Below, piece by piece: positions 17,384 to 25,964 of a DNA stretch of 64,000 nucleotides. The position numbers and the translations under genes were made by a program. The stretch is from assembly GCF_030388245.1 (NCBI RefSeq), contig NZ_CP098360.1:1572501-1636500 (forward strand). The letters run 5' to 3'. Numbering within the stretch: position 1 is the first letter of the stretch; every line of letters starts with the position of its first letter. This DNA is from Paracoccus sp. TOH. Lineage in GTDB: Bacteria; Pseudomonadota; Alphaproteobacteria; Rhodobacterales; Rhodobacteraceae. The notes beneath the pieces are model-generated. The model worked only from the letters and a program-made list of their open reading frames with translations. It had not been told where the DNA came from and ran no database searches.

Positions 17384-17734
17384 ATGACCGACGAACCTGC
17401 CGAAGAACCCGAAACCGACCTGGCCCATGGCAAGATCGTGGACGGCGCCCCCGCGCTGGCCGAGACGGCGCTGCGCGCGGCGCTGGCCCGGCTTGCCGGC
17501 TGGGAGCTGGCCGCGGACGGCAAGGCGATCCGCCGCGAATGGCGCTTCAAGAGCTTCAAGGCGGCGGCCGCCCTGGCCAACCTGGCCGCCTGGCAGGCCG
17601 AGGCGGCCAATCACCATCCCGACATCGCCTTCGGCTGGGGCTTCGCCCGCGTCAGCTTCTCGACCCATTCGGCGGGCGGCGTGACGATGAACGACCTGAT
17701 CATGGCGGCGCGGCTGAACGCGGCGACGGCCTAG
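17384..17734 (+). CDS. phhB: 4a-hydroxytetrahydrobiopterin dehydratase (PCD/DCoH family)
   Basis: A 116-residue protein with the PCD signature NHHPD at residues 76-80 and the conserved ending [17 protein letters not shown]. It dehydrates 4a-hydroxy-tetrahydropterin, supporting aromatic amino acid hydroxylases or other pterin/Moco-linked processes. The ribosome binding site GGAGG precedes ATG 17384. It lies 12 bases after cls, so probably cotranscribed, although no phenylalanine hydroxylase gene is in view. Confidence 0.88.
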   Translation: MTDEPAEEPETDLAHGKIVDGAPALAETALRAALARLAGWELAADGKAIRREWRFKSFKAAAALANLAAWQAEAANHHPDIAFGWGFARVSFSTHSAGGVTMNDLIMAARLNAATA

Positions 17735-17822
17735 CCACAACCGCAAGCTGTTTTCGCCGCCTTGGGGCCTTGCCCCCCGGGCGGTCCAGCCCTATCCAAG
17801 TCGCCAGTCAGAGGATGTCGCC

Positions 17823-19556
17823 ATGAAGAACAACCGTTTCGACAAGTCGTCCCTGCCCAGCCGCCATGTGACCGAGGGTCCGGCCCGCGCGCCGCAGCGC
17901 AGCTTCTTCTATGCCATGGGCATCTCCGAGGAGGAGATCCATTCCCCCTGGGTCGGCGTCGCCACCTGCTGGAACGAGGCCGCGCCCTGCAACATCGCGC
18001 TGAACCGGCAGGCGCAATCGGTCAAGCAGGGCGTCAAGAAGGGCGGCGGCTGCCCGCGCGAATTCACCACCATCACCGTCACCGACGGCATCGCCATGGG
18101 GCATGAGGGGATGCGCGCCAGCCTGGCCAGCCGCGACGCCATCGCCGATACGGTCGAGCTGACCATGCGCGGCCATTGCTACGACGCGCTGGTGGGGCTG
18201 GCCGGCTGCGACAAGTCGCTGCCGGGCATGATGATGGCCATGGTGCGGCTGAACGTGCCCAGCGTCTTCATCTATGGCGGCTCGATCCTGCCCGGCCGCT
18301 TCCACGGCCGCGACGTGGTGGTGCAGGACGTGTTCGAGGCCGTGGGCCAGCACGCCGCCGGCAATCTGCCCGATGCCGAGCTGGAGATCCTGGAGCGCGT
18401 CGCCTGCCCCTCGGCCGGGGCCTGCGGCGGGCAATACACCGCCAACACCATGGCCTGCGTCAGCGAGGCGATCGGCCTGGCGTTGCTGAACAGCTCGGGC
18501 GCACCGGCGCCCTATGAATCGCGCGACCAGTACGGGCTGGCCTCGGGCGAGGCGGTGATGGCGCTGATCGAAAGGAACATCCGCGCCCGCGACGTGGTGA
18601 CCCGCAAGGCGCTGGAGAACGCGGCGCGGGTGGTGGCCTGCACCGGCGGCTCGACCAATGCCGGGCTGCACCTGCCGGCCATCGCGCATGAGGCGGGGAT
18701 CGCGTTCGACCTGTTCGACGTTTGCGACATCTTCCGCGACACGCCCTATTTCGTGAACCTGCGCCCCGGCGGCGATTATGTCGCCAAGGACCTGTTCGAC
18801 GCCGGCGGCGTGCCGGTGGTGCTGCGCGAACTGCGCAAGGCGGGGCTGATCCACGAGGATTGCCTGACCGCCTCGGGCCGCAGCATGGGCGAGGAACTGG
18901 ACCGCATCACCCGCGAGGCGGACGGCAAGGTCATCCACCCGGTGACGGCGCCGCTGTCCCGGACCGGCGGCGTGGTCGGGTTGAAGGGCAACCTCGCCCC
19001 GGACGGCGCCATCGTGAAAGTGGCGGGCATGGCGCCCGAGGACCAGGTCTTCACCGGCCCCGCCCGGGTCTTCGACTGCGAGGAGGACGCCTTCGAAGCG
19101 GTCATGCGCCGCGATTACGCCGAGGGCTGCGTGATCGTCATCCGCAACGAGGGTCCGGCCGGCGGCCCCGGGATGCGCGAAATGCTGGCGACCACGGCGG
19201 CGCTGTCCGGCCAGGGCATGGGCAAGAAGGTGGCGCTGATCACCGACGGGCGGTTTTCCGGCGCGACGCGCGGCTTCTGCGTCGGCCATGTCGGCCCCGA
19301 GGCGGCGCATGGCGGTCCCATCGCCCTGCTGCGCGACGGAGACATCATCACCATCGACGCCGTCGGGGGCGCGCTCTCGGTGGCGCTGACCGAGGCGGAG
19401 CTGGCGCAGCGCCGCGCCGAATGGCCGGGGCCGCGGCCGACCGATTACGCCTCGGGCGCGCTGTGGAAATATGCCCAGCTCGTCGGCAAGGCCCGCTACG
19501 GTGCCGTCACCCATCCCGGGGCGGCGGCGGAAACCCACGTCTACATGGATCAGTGA
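17823..19556 (+). CDS. ilvD: Dihydroxy-acid dehydratase
   Basis: 577 residues, normal length for IlvD. Fe-S cluster cysteines lie in CWNEAAPC (Cys49/56), AGCDKS (Cys129) and [13 protein letters not shown] (Cys201), with the C-terminal signature [11 protein letters not shown]. It converts 2,3-dihydroxy-3-methylbutanoate and its homolog to the 2-oxo acids of valine and isoleucine synthesis. The CDKS and PSAGACGG motifs fit both IlvD and Edd; length and the remaining motifs favour IlvD. Two conserved unknown genes follow at once on the same strand. Confidence 0.93.
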   Translation: MKNNRFDKSSLPSRHVTEGPARAPQRSFFYAMGISEEEIHSPWVGVATCWNEAAPCNIALNRQAQSVKQGVKKGGGCPREFTTITVTDGIAMGHEGMRASLASRDAIADTVELTMRGHCYDALVGLAGCDKSLPGMMMAMVRLNVPSVFIYGGSILPGRFHGRDVVVQDVFEAVGQHAAGNLPDAELEILERVACPSAGACGGQYTANTMACVSEAIGLALLNSSGAPAPYESRDQYGLASGEAVMALIERNIRARDVVTRKALENAARVVACTGGSTNAGLHLPAIAHEAGIAFDLFDVCDIFRDTPYFVNLRPGGDYVAKDLFDAGGVPVVLRELRKAGLIHEDCLTASGRSMGEELDRITREADGKVIHPVTAPLSRTGGVVGLKGNLAPDGAIVKVAGMAPEDQVFTGPARVFDCEEDAFEAVMRRDYAEGCVIVIRNEGPAGGPGMREMLATTAALSGQGMGKKVALITDGRFSGATRGFCVGHVGPEAAHGGPIALLRDGDIITIDAVGGALSVALTEAELAQRRAEWPGPRPTDYASGALWKYAQLVGKARYGAVTHPGAAAETHVYMDQ

Positions 19557-19569
19557 CAGGCAGAACGGC

Positions 19570-20355
19570 ATGGCGATGCGTCCCCGCAAGTGGATCGAAC
19601 GGAAAACCCGCGCCCGGGCCCTGCGCCATTGGGAGGCGCTGGCCGATCATGCCGGAACCCTGGGCCCGGGCCGGTTGCGCGGGCTGCGCGAGGAGGCGCT
19701 GGCGCTGCGCGCCAGGCTCGACCGTTTCCTGCTGCGCGCCGACCGCCGCGTCGCCCGGTCCCGCGCGGCGCTGGACGCGCTGCACCTGCCGGGCGGCACC
19801 GACTGGCGCTGGCGGCCGGGGTTCATGACCGGCCAGATCTCGCCCCGGGGCGTGGCCGGGCCTGAAAGCGGCGGCAAGCTGGGCGATGCGGCGGCGGTCT
19901 GGCACGATTGTCCGGAGCGGGCGCTGATCCTCGAACAGCTCGACAATGCCGGGGCGACGGATCTGGCGCCCTTCGGCATCCGGCTGGAGGTCTTCGGCTT
20001 TGCCGGCAACTTCCTGTCGCTGTCGATCGACCTGCCGGTCAGCGCGCTGGCCGGGCTGACGCGCAGCCATGTGCTGCGGCTGGAAACCGGCGTCCTGGCC
20101 GAGCGGGCGCTGAACGTCTATGCGCGGCTGAACATCGGCCACGGTCCCAATATCGACGAGGTGACGCTGCAGTTGCGCAGCTTCGAGCCGGGCCAGCCCG
20201 GCCAGCAGGTGACCGAGTTCGACCTGGCCTATACCGAGATGAACGAGAAGCGGCTGGAAAAGATCTGGCTGGACCTGATCTTCGAATCCCCCCGGATGAA
20301 CGCGGTCGAGATCCGCGAGCTGTTCTTCTCGCGCCACCTGCGGGCCGAATTCTGA
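19570..20355 (+). CDS. Conserved Rhodobacteraceae protein (DUF6478-like)
   Basis: 261 residues, basic N-terminus (MAMRPRKWIERKTRARALR) with an amphipathic helical region (about 15-65), then a mixed alpha/beta domain with LRLEVFGFAGNFLSLSIDLP-type strands and the ending FFSRHLRAEF. No catalytic motif seen. The resemblance to DUF6478 is from memory of Rhodobacteraceae proteins with this ending. The stop is 14 bases before the next gene, with which it forms an operon behind ilvD. Confidence 0.6.
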   Translation: MAMRPRKWIERKTRARALRHWEALADHAGTLGPGRLRGLREEALALRARLDRFLLRADRRVARSRAALDALHLPGGTDWRWRPGFMTGQISPRGVAGPESGGKLGDAAAVWHDCPERALILEQLDNAGATDLAPFGIRLEVFGFAGNFLSLSIDLPVSALAGLTRSHVLRLETGVLAERALNVYARLNIGHGPNIDEVTLQLRSFEPGQPGQQVTEFDLAYTEMNEKRLEKIWLDLIFESPRMNAVEIRELFFSRHLRAEF

Positions 20356-20369
20356 AGCAAGGAAACAGG

Positions 20370-20762
20370 ATGAACGAATTTGAATCCCTGGGTCTGAAAG
20401 GCGGGATCTGGCAAGGCGTATTGCAGCGCCCCACGCCGCCCGCCCGGCTGGTTCTGGTGCATATGGGTGCCCGCGTCGCCGAGGCGCGGGTCAGCCCGGA
20501 CGCCGCGGGCGGCTGGCGCGTCGCGGCGCCGATCCCGGCCGAGCGGCTGTCCGACGGGGTGCAAAGTTTCCTGCTGCTCGAGGATCAGGGCGAGGAGGGC
20601 GAGCCGCCCCGGCCCGGCGCCCTGCATCTGGGCAGCCTGACCCTGGTCGCCGGCGCGCTGCTGGACGACGACCTGCGCGCCGAGCTGGAGCTGATGCGGG
20701 CCGAGCTGGAGCTGCTCAAGAAGGAACTGCGCCGGCTGGCCGCCCGGACCGAGGCCGGCTAG
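20370..20762 (+). CDS. Hypothetical protein with C-terminal coiled coil
   Basis: A 130-residue product starting MNEFESLGLKGGIWQG after AAGGAAACAGG. The first 90 residues are beta-rich (RLVLVHMGARVAEARVSPD), and residues 100-128 form a Leu/Glu/Lys-rich coiled coil (ELELMRAELELLKKELRR). It probably works with the preceding gene. Function unknown. Confidence 0.6.
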   Translation: MNEFESLGLKGGIWQGVLQRPTPPARLVLVHMGARVAEARVSPDAAGGWRVAAPIPAERLSDGVQSFLLLEDQGEEGEPPRPGALHLGSLTLVAGALLDDDLRAELELMRAELELLKKELRRLAARTEAG

Positions 20763-20780
20763 GCCCGCCGCCCCCGCCGT

Positions 20781-21500
20781 TCAGTCGCGGGTCCAGTAGC
20801 CGTAACCGCCCAGATCGGCAAAGCCCAGCCGCTGGTAAAGCGCCCGGGCGTGGGCATTGTCGCGCCGGACCGCCAGGGCAAGCCGGGTCGCGCCCTCGGC
20901 CGCGGCCCATTCGGCGGCCTTGCGCAGCAGCCAGCCCGCCACGCCCTGCCGGCGCAGCGCCGGCACCACCTCGATGCCGTGGATCATCGCCACCCGGCCG
21001 TCCCGCGCCACGAAGGCCGCGCCGGCGGCGCGATCCTGCACCCGGCCCAGGATCGCGGTCCTGGGCTGCGCCACGCGTTCCATCACCGCCTGCCGGCTGG
21101 CCGGGATGCCCCCCGCCGCCCAGATGTCGCGCTGGATGGCCAATGGCGGCCAGATCGCGAAGGCGGCCAGCGGCGGCGCCGGCTCGGCCGCCAAGGCTGC
21201 GCAATCGGCGGCCATGATCGCGGTCGGCGTGCCGGGGCGATAGCCCTGCGCCCGCAGCGCCTCTTGCAGCGCGGTATCGGCGTCGGTCACCCGGAACATC
21301 GGCCGCTCGTCCCAGCCGCGCTGGATGGCTTCGATGCGCGGGATCGCCGCCGCCTGCCAGTCCGGCGCCAGCACCCGGGCCGAGCTGACCCGGCCGCCGG
21401 CCCCCAGCCCGCGCCCGACGCGAAACCCGCCGGCCTCGGCATATTCGGCCGCCGGCCAGGTGCTTTCGAAGGCGCGGGCGATTTCTGGATCGGCGATCAC
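20781..21500 (-). CDS. GNAT-family N-acetyltransferase
   Basis: 239 residues. The C-terminal half carries the GNAT acetyl-CoA fold: VVPALRRQGVAGWLLRKAAEWA (motif A, R/Q-x-x-G-x-A) and VRRDNAHARALYQRLGF (motif B). The N-terminal half is probably a second degenerate GNAT-like lobe. Substrate unknown. Its start overlaps the stop of the CinA-like gene by 4 bases, so the two are translationally coupled. Confidence 0.8.
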   Translation of the reverse strand: MIADPEIARAFESTWPAAEYAEAGGFRVGRGLGAGGRVSSARVLAPDWQAAAIPRIEAIQRGWDERPMFRVTDADTALQEALRAQGYRPGTPTAIMAADCAALAAEPAPPLAAFAIWPPLAIQRDIWAAGGIPASRQAVMERVAQPRTAILGRVQDRAAGAAFVARDGRVAMIHGIEVVPALRRQGVAGWLLRKAAEWAAAEGATRLALAVRRDNAHARALYQRLGFADLGGYGYWTRD

Positions 21501-22237
21501 AGCGCCAGCCTTTCGCGCAGCGCGGTCATGGCATCGGTGACGCGCTGGCCGTCCAGCCCGCGGATCACCAGGCTGGTGCCGTAGCGCTGGCCGCGCTGGA
21601 ACGGATACGATCCCAGCGACAGGTCGGGGAAATCGTCGGCGACCGCGCGCAGCTCGTCGGCCACGTCGGATTCCGGCCGCAGCACCTCCAGCGCCTCGCT
21701 GACCGAGGGGCGGCCGGTCGGCAGCTTGTCCACGATGGCCTCGACCATGGCGCGGAACACCTCGGGGACGCCGGCCATGACATGGGTGTTGCCGATGTGG
21801 AAGCCGGGCGCGGCGGAATGGGCGTTGGGGATCAGCGCCGCGCCCAGCGGGATGCGGGCCATGCGCAGCCGGTTGCCGGTGACCTCGACGCCGCGCGCCT
21901 CCCAGCGGGCGACCATGACGCGGCGCGCCTCCTCGTTGATCTCGATGCCCACGCCAAAGGCGTCGGCCACCGCATCGGCGGTGATGTCGTCATGCGTCGG
22001 CCCGATGCCGCCGCTGGTGAACAACATGTCCCAGGCGCCGCCCAGCGACTTGTCCAGCGCCCGGATCGCCGCGACGATCTGGTCATGGTCGTCGCCGACG
22101 ATGCGCACCTCGCGCAGGTCGACGCCGATGCTGTTCAGCACCTGCGACAGGTAATGGGCATTGCCCTCGCGCGTGCGGCCGGACAGGATCTCGTCCCCGA
22201 TGACGAGAATGGCGGCGGTGGGATTGTCGGACTGCAT
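21497..22237 (-). CDS. CinA-like molybdopterin-binding domain protein
   Basis: 246 residues with the MoCF-biosynthesis/molybdopterin-binding fold: AILVIGDEILSGRTREGNAHYL at the N-terminus and the TSGGIGPTHDDIT signature at about 74-86. It is the short form lacking the C-terminal CinA deamidase domain. Relatives act as nicotinamide-nucleotide or ADP-ribose hydrolases; the exact reaction here is not determinable. Divergent from map. Confidence 0.85.
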   Translation of the reverse strand: MQSDNPTAAILVIGDEILSGRTREGNAHYLSQVLNSIGVDLREVRIVGDDHDQIVAAIRALDKSLGGAWDMLFTSGGIGPTHDDITADAVADAFGVGIEINEEARRVMVARWEARGVEVTGNRLRMARIPLGAALIPNAHSAAPGFHIGNTHVMAGVPEVFRAMVEAIVDKLPTGRPSVSEALEVLRPESDVADELRAVADDFPDLSLGSYPFQRGQRYGTSLVIRGLDGQRVTDAMTALRERLAL

Positions 22238-22353
22238 CGGCGCGCTGCCTCCTGGCGATCTGGCTCACTCGGGGAAATGTATAGGTCCGTGCGCGGGGCT
22301 GGAACAAGTGGCGCCTTGGGTCTATCTGTGAAACAGGAGATCACGAGGACGAT

Positions 22354-23157
22354 ATGAACGACGCACGCCAGACCCGCGAGGGCATCCGCATCCACGAGCC
22401 GCAGGACTTCCAGGGCATGCGGGCGGCCGGGCTGATCGCGGCGCAGATCCTGGACGAGGTCGGGGCGCTGGTGCGGCCGGGCGCCGCCACCGGCGCGCTG
22501 GACGACTTCATCCGCGGCCGGGTCGGGGAACTGGGCGCCACCAGCGCCACCATCGGCTATCGCGGCTACCAGCATGCCAGCTGCATCAGCGTGAACCATG
22601 TCGTCTGCCACGGCATCCCCGGCGAGAAGCTGCTGGCCGAGGGCGACATCCTGAACATCGACGTGACGGTGATCGTGGACGGCTGGTATGGCGACAGTTC
22701 GCGCATGTATGTGGCGGGCAAGCCCAGCGTCAAGGCGCGCCGGCTGATCCAGGTCACCCATGACAGCCTGATGAAGGGCATCGAGGCGGTGCGGCCCGGC
22801 GCCACCTTCGGCGATATCGGCTGGGCGATCCAGAGCTATGTGGAACAGAACCGCATGTCGGTGGTGCGCGACTTCTGCGGCCACGGCCTCGGCCGCACCT
22901 TCCACGCGCCGCCGAACGTCCTGCATTTCGGCCGCCCCGGCAAGGGCCCGGTGCTGGAAGAGGGCATGTTCTTCACCATCGAGCCGATGGTGAACCTGGG
23001 CCGGCCCGAGACCAAGATCCTTGCCGACGACTGGACGGCGGTGACCCGCGACAAGTCGCTCTCGGCCCAGTTCGAGCATTCGATTGGCGTGACCGCGGAC
23101 GGCTGCGAGATCTTCACCCTGTCGCCCAAGGGCCTGTTCTTCCCCGATCTGGGCTGA
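22354..23157 (+). CDS. map: Methionine aminopeptidase type I
   Basis: 267 residues with all metal-ligand motifs of type I MetAP: NIDVTVIVDGWYGDSS (two Asp), GHGLGRTFH (His), FTIEPMV (Glu) and the late FEHSIGVT (Glu). It removes the initiator Met from nascent proteins. Start ATG 22354 after CGAGGACGAT. Convergent with the LacI-family gene across a repeat region. Confidence 0.95.
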   Translation: MNDARQTREGIRIHEPQDFQGMRAAGLIAAQILDEVGALVRPGAATGALDDFIRGRVGELGATSATIGYRGYQHASCISVNHVVCHGIPGEKLLAEGDILNIDVTVIVDGWYGDSSRMYVAGKPSVKARRLIQVTHDSLMKGIEAVRPGATFGDIGWAIQSYVEQNRMSVVRDFCGHGLGRTFHAPPNVLHFGRPGKGPVLEEGMFFTIEPMVNLGRPETKILADDWTAVTRDKSLSAQFEHSIGVTADGCEIFTLSPKGLFFPDLG

Positions 23158-23177
23158 GTTCGCGACCCCCCGGCGTC

Positions 23178-23309
23178 TTCGTCCCGAAAATACCCGTGCG
23201 ACCGCGCAACCGTCGCTGTCGCATGGGTATTTATGCAACAGAGAAAACGCAGGCCGGCGCGCGAAGGCTGGTCCCGGCGCCTGTTTCACCGTTTGAGAAA
23301 TACCCCTGC
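23178..23309. repeat. Three copies of the TATTT intergenic element between map and the LacI-type gene
   Basis: CGTCCCGAAAATACCCGT near 23180 (minus), GCATGGGTATTTATGCAACA (23221-23240) followed by GAGAAA (plus), and TTTCACCGTTTGAGAAATAC with CCCTGC (23284-23309, minus). All are variants of the GGTATTTGGAAAACGGTGAA element and can pair with each other. The region lies between convergent genes. Confidence 0.65.
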
Positions 23310-23331
23310 AACGCCGCCTGCCGGCGCGGCG

Positions 23332-24354
23332 TCAAGGCTTGCGGATGGTCTCGCCCGGCATGATGGTCGGGGCCAGGGCGATGATGCCGTTCTCGGGCCG
23401 CGGCTCCTTGCCGGCGACGATGCGGGCCGCGCGCCGGCCGATATCGATGCGCCGCGCGTCGGTGGTGGTCAGCCGCATCGGCAACCCGTCCAGCAGCTCG
23501 ACGCCGTTGAAGCCGGCAAGCCCCAGCCGGCCCGGGATGTCATAGCCCTTCTCCATGCACCACAACAGCCCGCCGGCCCCGATCATGTCGTTGGAGAAAT
23601 ACAGAAAGTCCAGCTCCGGCTCGCGCGTCAGGATGCGCTCGGTCAGCTCGCGGCCCTTGTGCAGCGACGAGCCGCCCTGGTAATATTCCCGTGCCGCCAG
23701 TTGCAGCCCATGCTCGCCCAGCCGTTCCTCGAAACCGGCAAGCCGCTTGCGGGCGCGATGGTCCTCGGGCATGTGCGTGCCGATGAAACCGATGCGGCGA
23801 TAGCCGGCGGCGAGGATCTCGTCGGCCATCTCGGCGCCGGCGCGGCGATGGCTGATGCCGACGGCCGTGTCGATGGGTTCGCCGTCGATATCCATGATCT
23901 CGACCACGGGCAGGCCGGCATTGTCCAGCATGGCCCGTGCCGCGCGGCTGTGCTCGAGCCCGGCCAGGATCACCCCCGAAGGCCGCCAGCTGAGCATGTC
24001 GTAAAGCACCGCGTCCTCGCGCGAGGGGGAATAGTTCGTGACCCCGACCACCGGCTGCAGCCCGGTATCGTCCAGCTCGGCCGAGATGCCGCCCAGCACG
24101 TCGGGAAACACCATGTTCGACAGTGATGGGATGACCACGGCGACCAGGTTCACGCGCTGGCTGGCCAGCCCGCCGGCGATCTTGTTCGGGACATAGCCGA
24201 GCGCGCGGGCGGCGGTCAGCACCTTTTCGCGGGTGGCGGCCGAGACATCGCCGCGATTGCGCAGCACGCGGCTGACCGTCATCTCCGAGACGCCCGAGGC
24301 TTCGGACACATCGCGCAATGTCAGGGGGCGGCGGGGTCTTTTCGTATTCATCAC
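23332..24354 (-). CDS. LacI-family transcriptional regulator (GntR-like)
   Basis: 340 residues. The N-terminal helix-turn-helix LTLRDVSEASGVSEMTVSRVLRN and hinge GYVPNKIAGGLAS are typical; the rest is a periplasmic-binding-protein-like effector domain. The sequence style (VSEMTVSRVLR, PNKIAGGLASQRV) is close to the gluconate regulator GntR of the LacI family. A GntR-like operator half lies about 20 bases upstream (24373-24387), suggesting autoregulation. No gluconate genes are in view. Confidence 0.85.
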   Translation of the reverse strand: MMNTKRPRRPLTLRDVSEASGVSEMTVSRVLRNRGDVSAATREKVLTAARALGYVPNKIAGGLASQRVNLVAVVIPSLSNMVFPDVLGGISAELDDTGLQPVVGVTNYSPSREDAVLYDMLSWRPSGVILAGLEHSRAARAMLDNAGLPVVEIMDIDGEPIDTAVGISHRRAGAEMADEILAAGYRRIGFIGTHMPEDHRARKRLAGFEERLGEHGLQLAAREYYQGGSSLHKGRELTERILTREPELDFLYFSNDMIGAGGLLWCMEKGYDIPGRLGLAGFNGVELLDGLPMRLTTTDARRIDIGRRAARIVAGKEPRPENGIIALAPTIMPGETIRKP

Positions 24355-24372
24355 AACTACCGGGACGCAATC

Positions 24373-24387
24373 ATGTTACCGTTATCG
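24373..24387 (-). promoter_or_regulatory. Possible operator of the LacI/GntR-type regulator
   Basis: ATGTTACCGTTATCG on the plus strand resembles the ATGTTACC half-sites bound by GntR-type LacI regulators. It lies directly upstream of the regulator's start. Inferred from resemblance only. Confidence 0.35.
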
Positions 24388-24452
24388 CGTCCCGCCGGTG
24401 GCGGCAAGCTAGCTTGCCATTTCGCCGATCTGCGGGCAAAAGGGGGCGCGGC

Positions 24453-24529
24453 GGCCCCGTGGCTCAACTGGATAGAGCAGCCCCCTCCTAAGGGGCAGGT
24501 TGCAGGTTCAAGTCCTGCCGGGGTCACCA
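24453..24529 (+). tRNA. tRNA-Arg (anticodon CCT)
   Basis: A 77-base cloverleaf with encoded CCA. Acceptor GGCCCCG/CGGGGTC, anticodon stem GCCCC/GGGGC around the loop CTCCTAA (CCT at 24487-24489, reading AGG), T loop TTCAAGT. Sequence downstream to 25397 has no intact gene. Confidence 0.95.
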
Positions 24530-24715
24530 GAAAATCCAAGCGGTTGCTGATAAGGCATGAGAGTGCACGATTCCGCGGTTTTTCGTGCATATCCCTGTCA
24601 AGCGCGAAGCCCTGCACGAAGGGGGCGGGCAGCAGATCAGATTGGTTTGTATCGATACTTTCCTGGGGATCGGCCGATATCCGGGTTCATTCCTGCCAAG
24701 GTCATTTCACTGCTT

Positions 24716-25376
24716 TTTCATGACTGACGGCGCCAGGAGGGCCGGCATCGCCTCCTGACGCTGAGAGATCGGGCCGAAATCGAGACCATCCGGGGCGAAT
24801 GCCCGGATGTCGGATGCCTTCAGCCGCGAAACGATCGTGTTGCGGTGAAGGCCTCCGTCATCCGACGCTGCATCCGTCGGGTGACGGGGTGCAGCGTCTT
24901 CAGTGCCACCGCGCCTCGACCATTGCCTGAAACCGCCGCTTGTCCCGCAATCCGATAGCGCGCGCGAATTTCGCCGTGGACATGACGCCGCGCAAGGCAT
25001 CCGTCGAGCGCATTCTGTTCCTGGTATGATCCTGCCGCCATTGGTCCATCGACGACTTCCGGACTGGGAAGGCGCCGCAATCTTCGCCCGTGGCAACCCG
25101 ACCCACCTGCAGCTCTCGCGTGCGGATGGCGGAAATGATATCCCCGGCCGCAGCATGGGTTCGGGCACTTGCGTCCTGACTGCTCTCCCAGCCTGGTTCA
25201 CCGGAGGAAACAGGCCCCGCCAGCACCTGCAACTCGGCGTTCAGGGCCAGCCCATCCGAGATCCGCCATTTCAGCGTGATGCCCGGGTGTCGGCTGCACG
25301 GGTGTCGCCATTCGGCACGGCCCTGCCGGCCGGCTGACCCAAGCGATCCGGGACGGGTGGCGGCTGCCCCCGTCAC
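24716..25376 (-). pseudogene. Decayed gene with helix-turn-helix-like traces
   Basis: On the minus strand three frames carry consecutive protein-like pieces: MSTAKFARAIGLRDKRRFQA up to a stop at 24900, then ALKTLHPVTRRMQRRMTEAF in a second frame, then IVSRLKASDIRAFAPDGLDF in a third. Together they read like one protein with a DNA-binding segment and a TniQ-like 'NPVTRRxQ-xMt' motif, broken by at least two frameshifts. The resemblance is inferred without a search. It lies just after the tRNA-Arg gene, fitting an integration scar. The remaining bases 24530-24715 hold no gene. Confidence 0.4.
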
Positions 25377-25397
25377 GGCCTTTCCTGCCGCCCCCGG

Positions 25398-25910
25398 TCA
25401 GCCCGGATAGGCGCGCGTCGAAACCAGCCGGTGATAGGCGAGGGCGACCAGAACCAGCGTCACGGTGCCCGCCAGGATCGGCAGGCCCAGGAAGGACCAG
25501 CCCGCGCCGGTCAGGATCACCACCAGCGGGTCGCCACCCGCCGGCGGGTGCACGGTTCCGGTCAGCTGCATGACGGCGATGGCCAGGCCGACGCCGAGCC
25601 CCATGGCCAGCACGGAATCGCCGACCAGGTTCAGCACCAGCAGCCCGACCAGCGCCGACAGGAAATGCCCGCCGATCACGTTGCGCGGCCGGGCCAGCGG
25701 GCTTTGCGGCAGGGCGAACAGCAGCACGCAGCTTGCCCCGAAGGGCGCGATCAGCAGCGCGTGCTCCAGCGATTGCGCAAGCCCCGCCAGCAGGCAGATC
25801 GCCACCGCTCCGCCCAGGCCCGAAACCAAGGCGGGCAACAGGTTCAGGCGGGCATAGACGGCCAGAGCCCGCGGCTTTTCCCGCTCGGCGGCCCGTGTTT
25901 GCGAATACAT
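25398..25910 (-). CDS. HPP-family membrane protein
   Basis: A 170-residue protein with about four hydrophobic segments and the family-defining TVHPPAGGDPLV motif (HPP at 121-123), plus the PFGASCVLLFALPQSPLARPRNVIGG loop typical of HPP proteins. It is the short form without CBS domains. Some HPP proteins of cyanobacteria and chloroplasts are implicated in nitrite transport; the substrate here is unknown. It is the gene after the formate dehydrogenase on the same strand, separated by a hairpin terminator. Confidence 0.8.
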   Translation of the reverse strand: MYSQTRAAEREKPRALAVYARLNLLPALVSGLGGAVAICLLAGLAQSLEHALLIAPFGASCVLLFALPQSPLARPRNVIGGHFLSALVGLLVLNLVGDSVLAMGLGVGLAIAVMQLTGTVHPPAGGDPLVVILTGAGWSFLGLPILAGTVTLVLVALAYHRLVSTRAYPG

Positions 25911-25928
25911 GTCATTCTCCCGGGAAAC

Positions 25929-25956
25929 GGCCCGCGCGATCTTTCTCGCGCGGGCC
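25929..25956 (-). terminator. Terminator hairpin after the formate dehydrogenase gene
   Basis: Perfect 11-base inverted repeat GGCCCGCGCGA / TCGCGCGGGCC with a 6-base loop, between the FDH stop and the HPP start. On the minus strand it is followed by GTTTCCC, a weak T tract. Confidence 0.65.
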
Positions 25957-25964
25957 GGCAGGTG

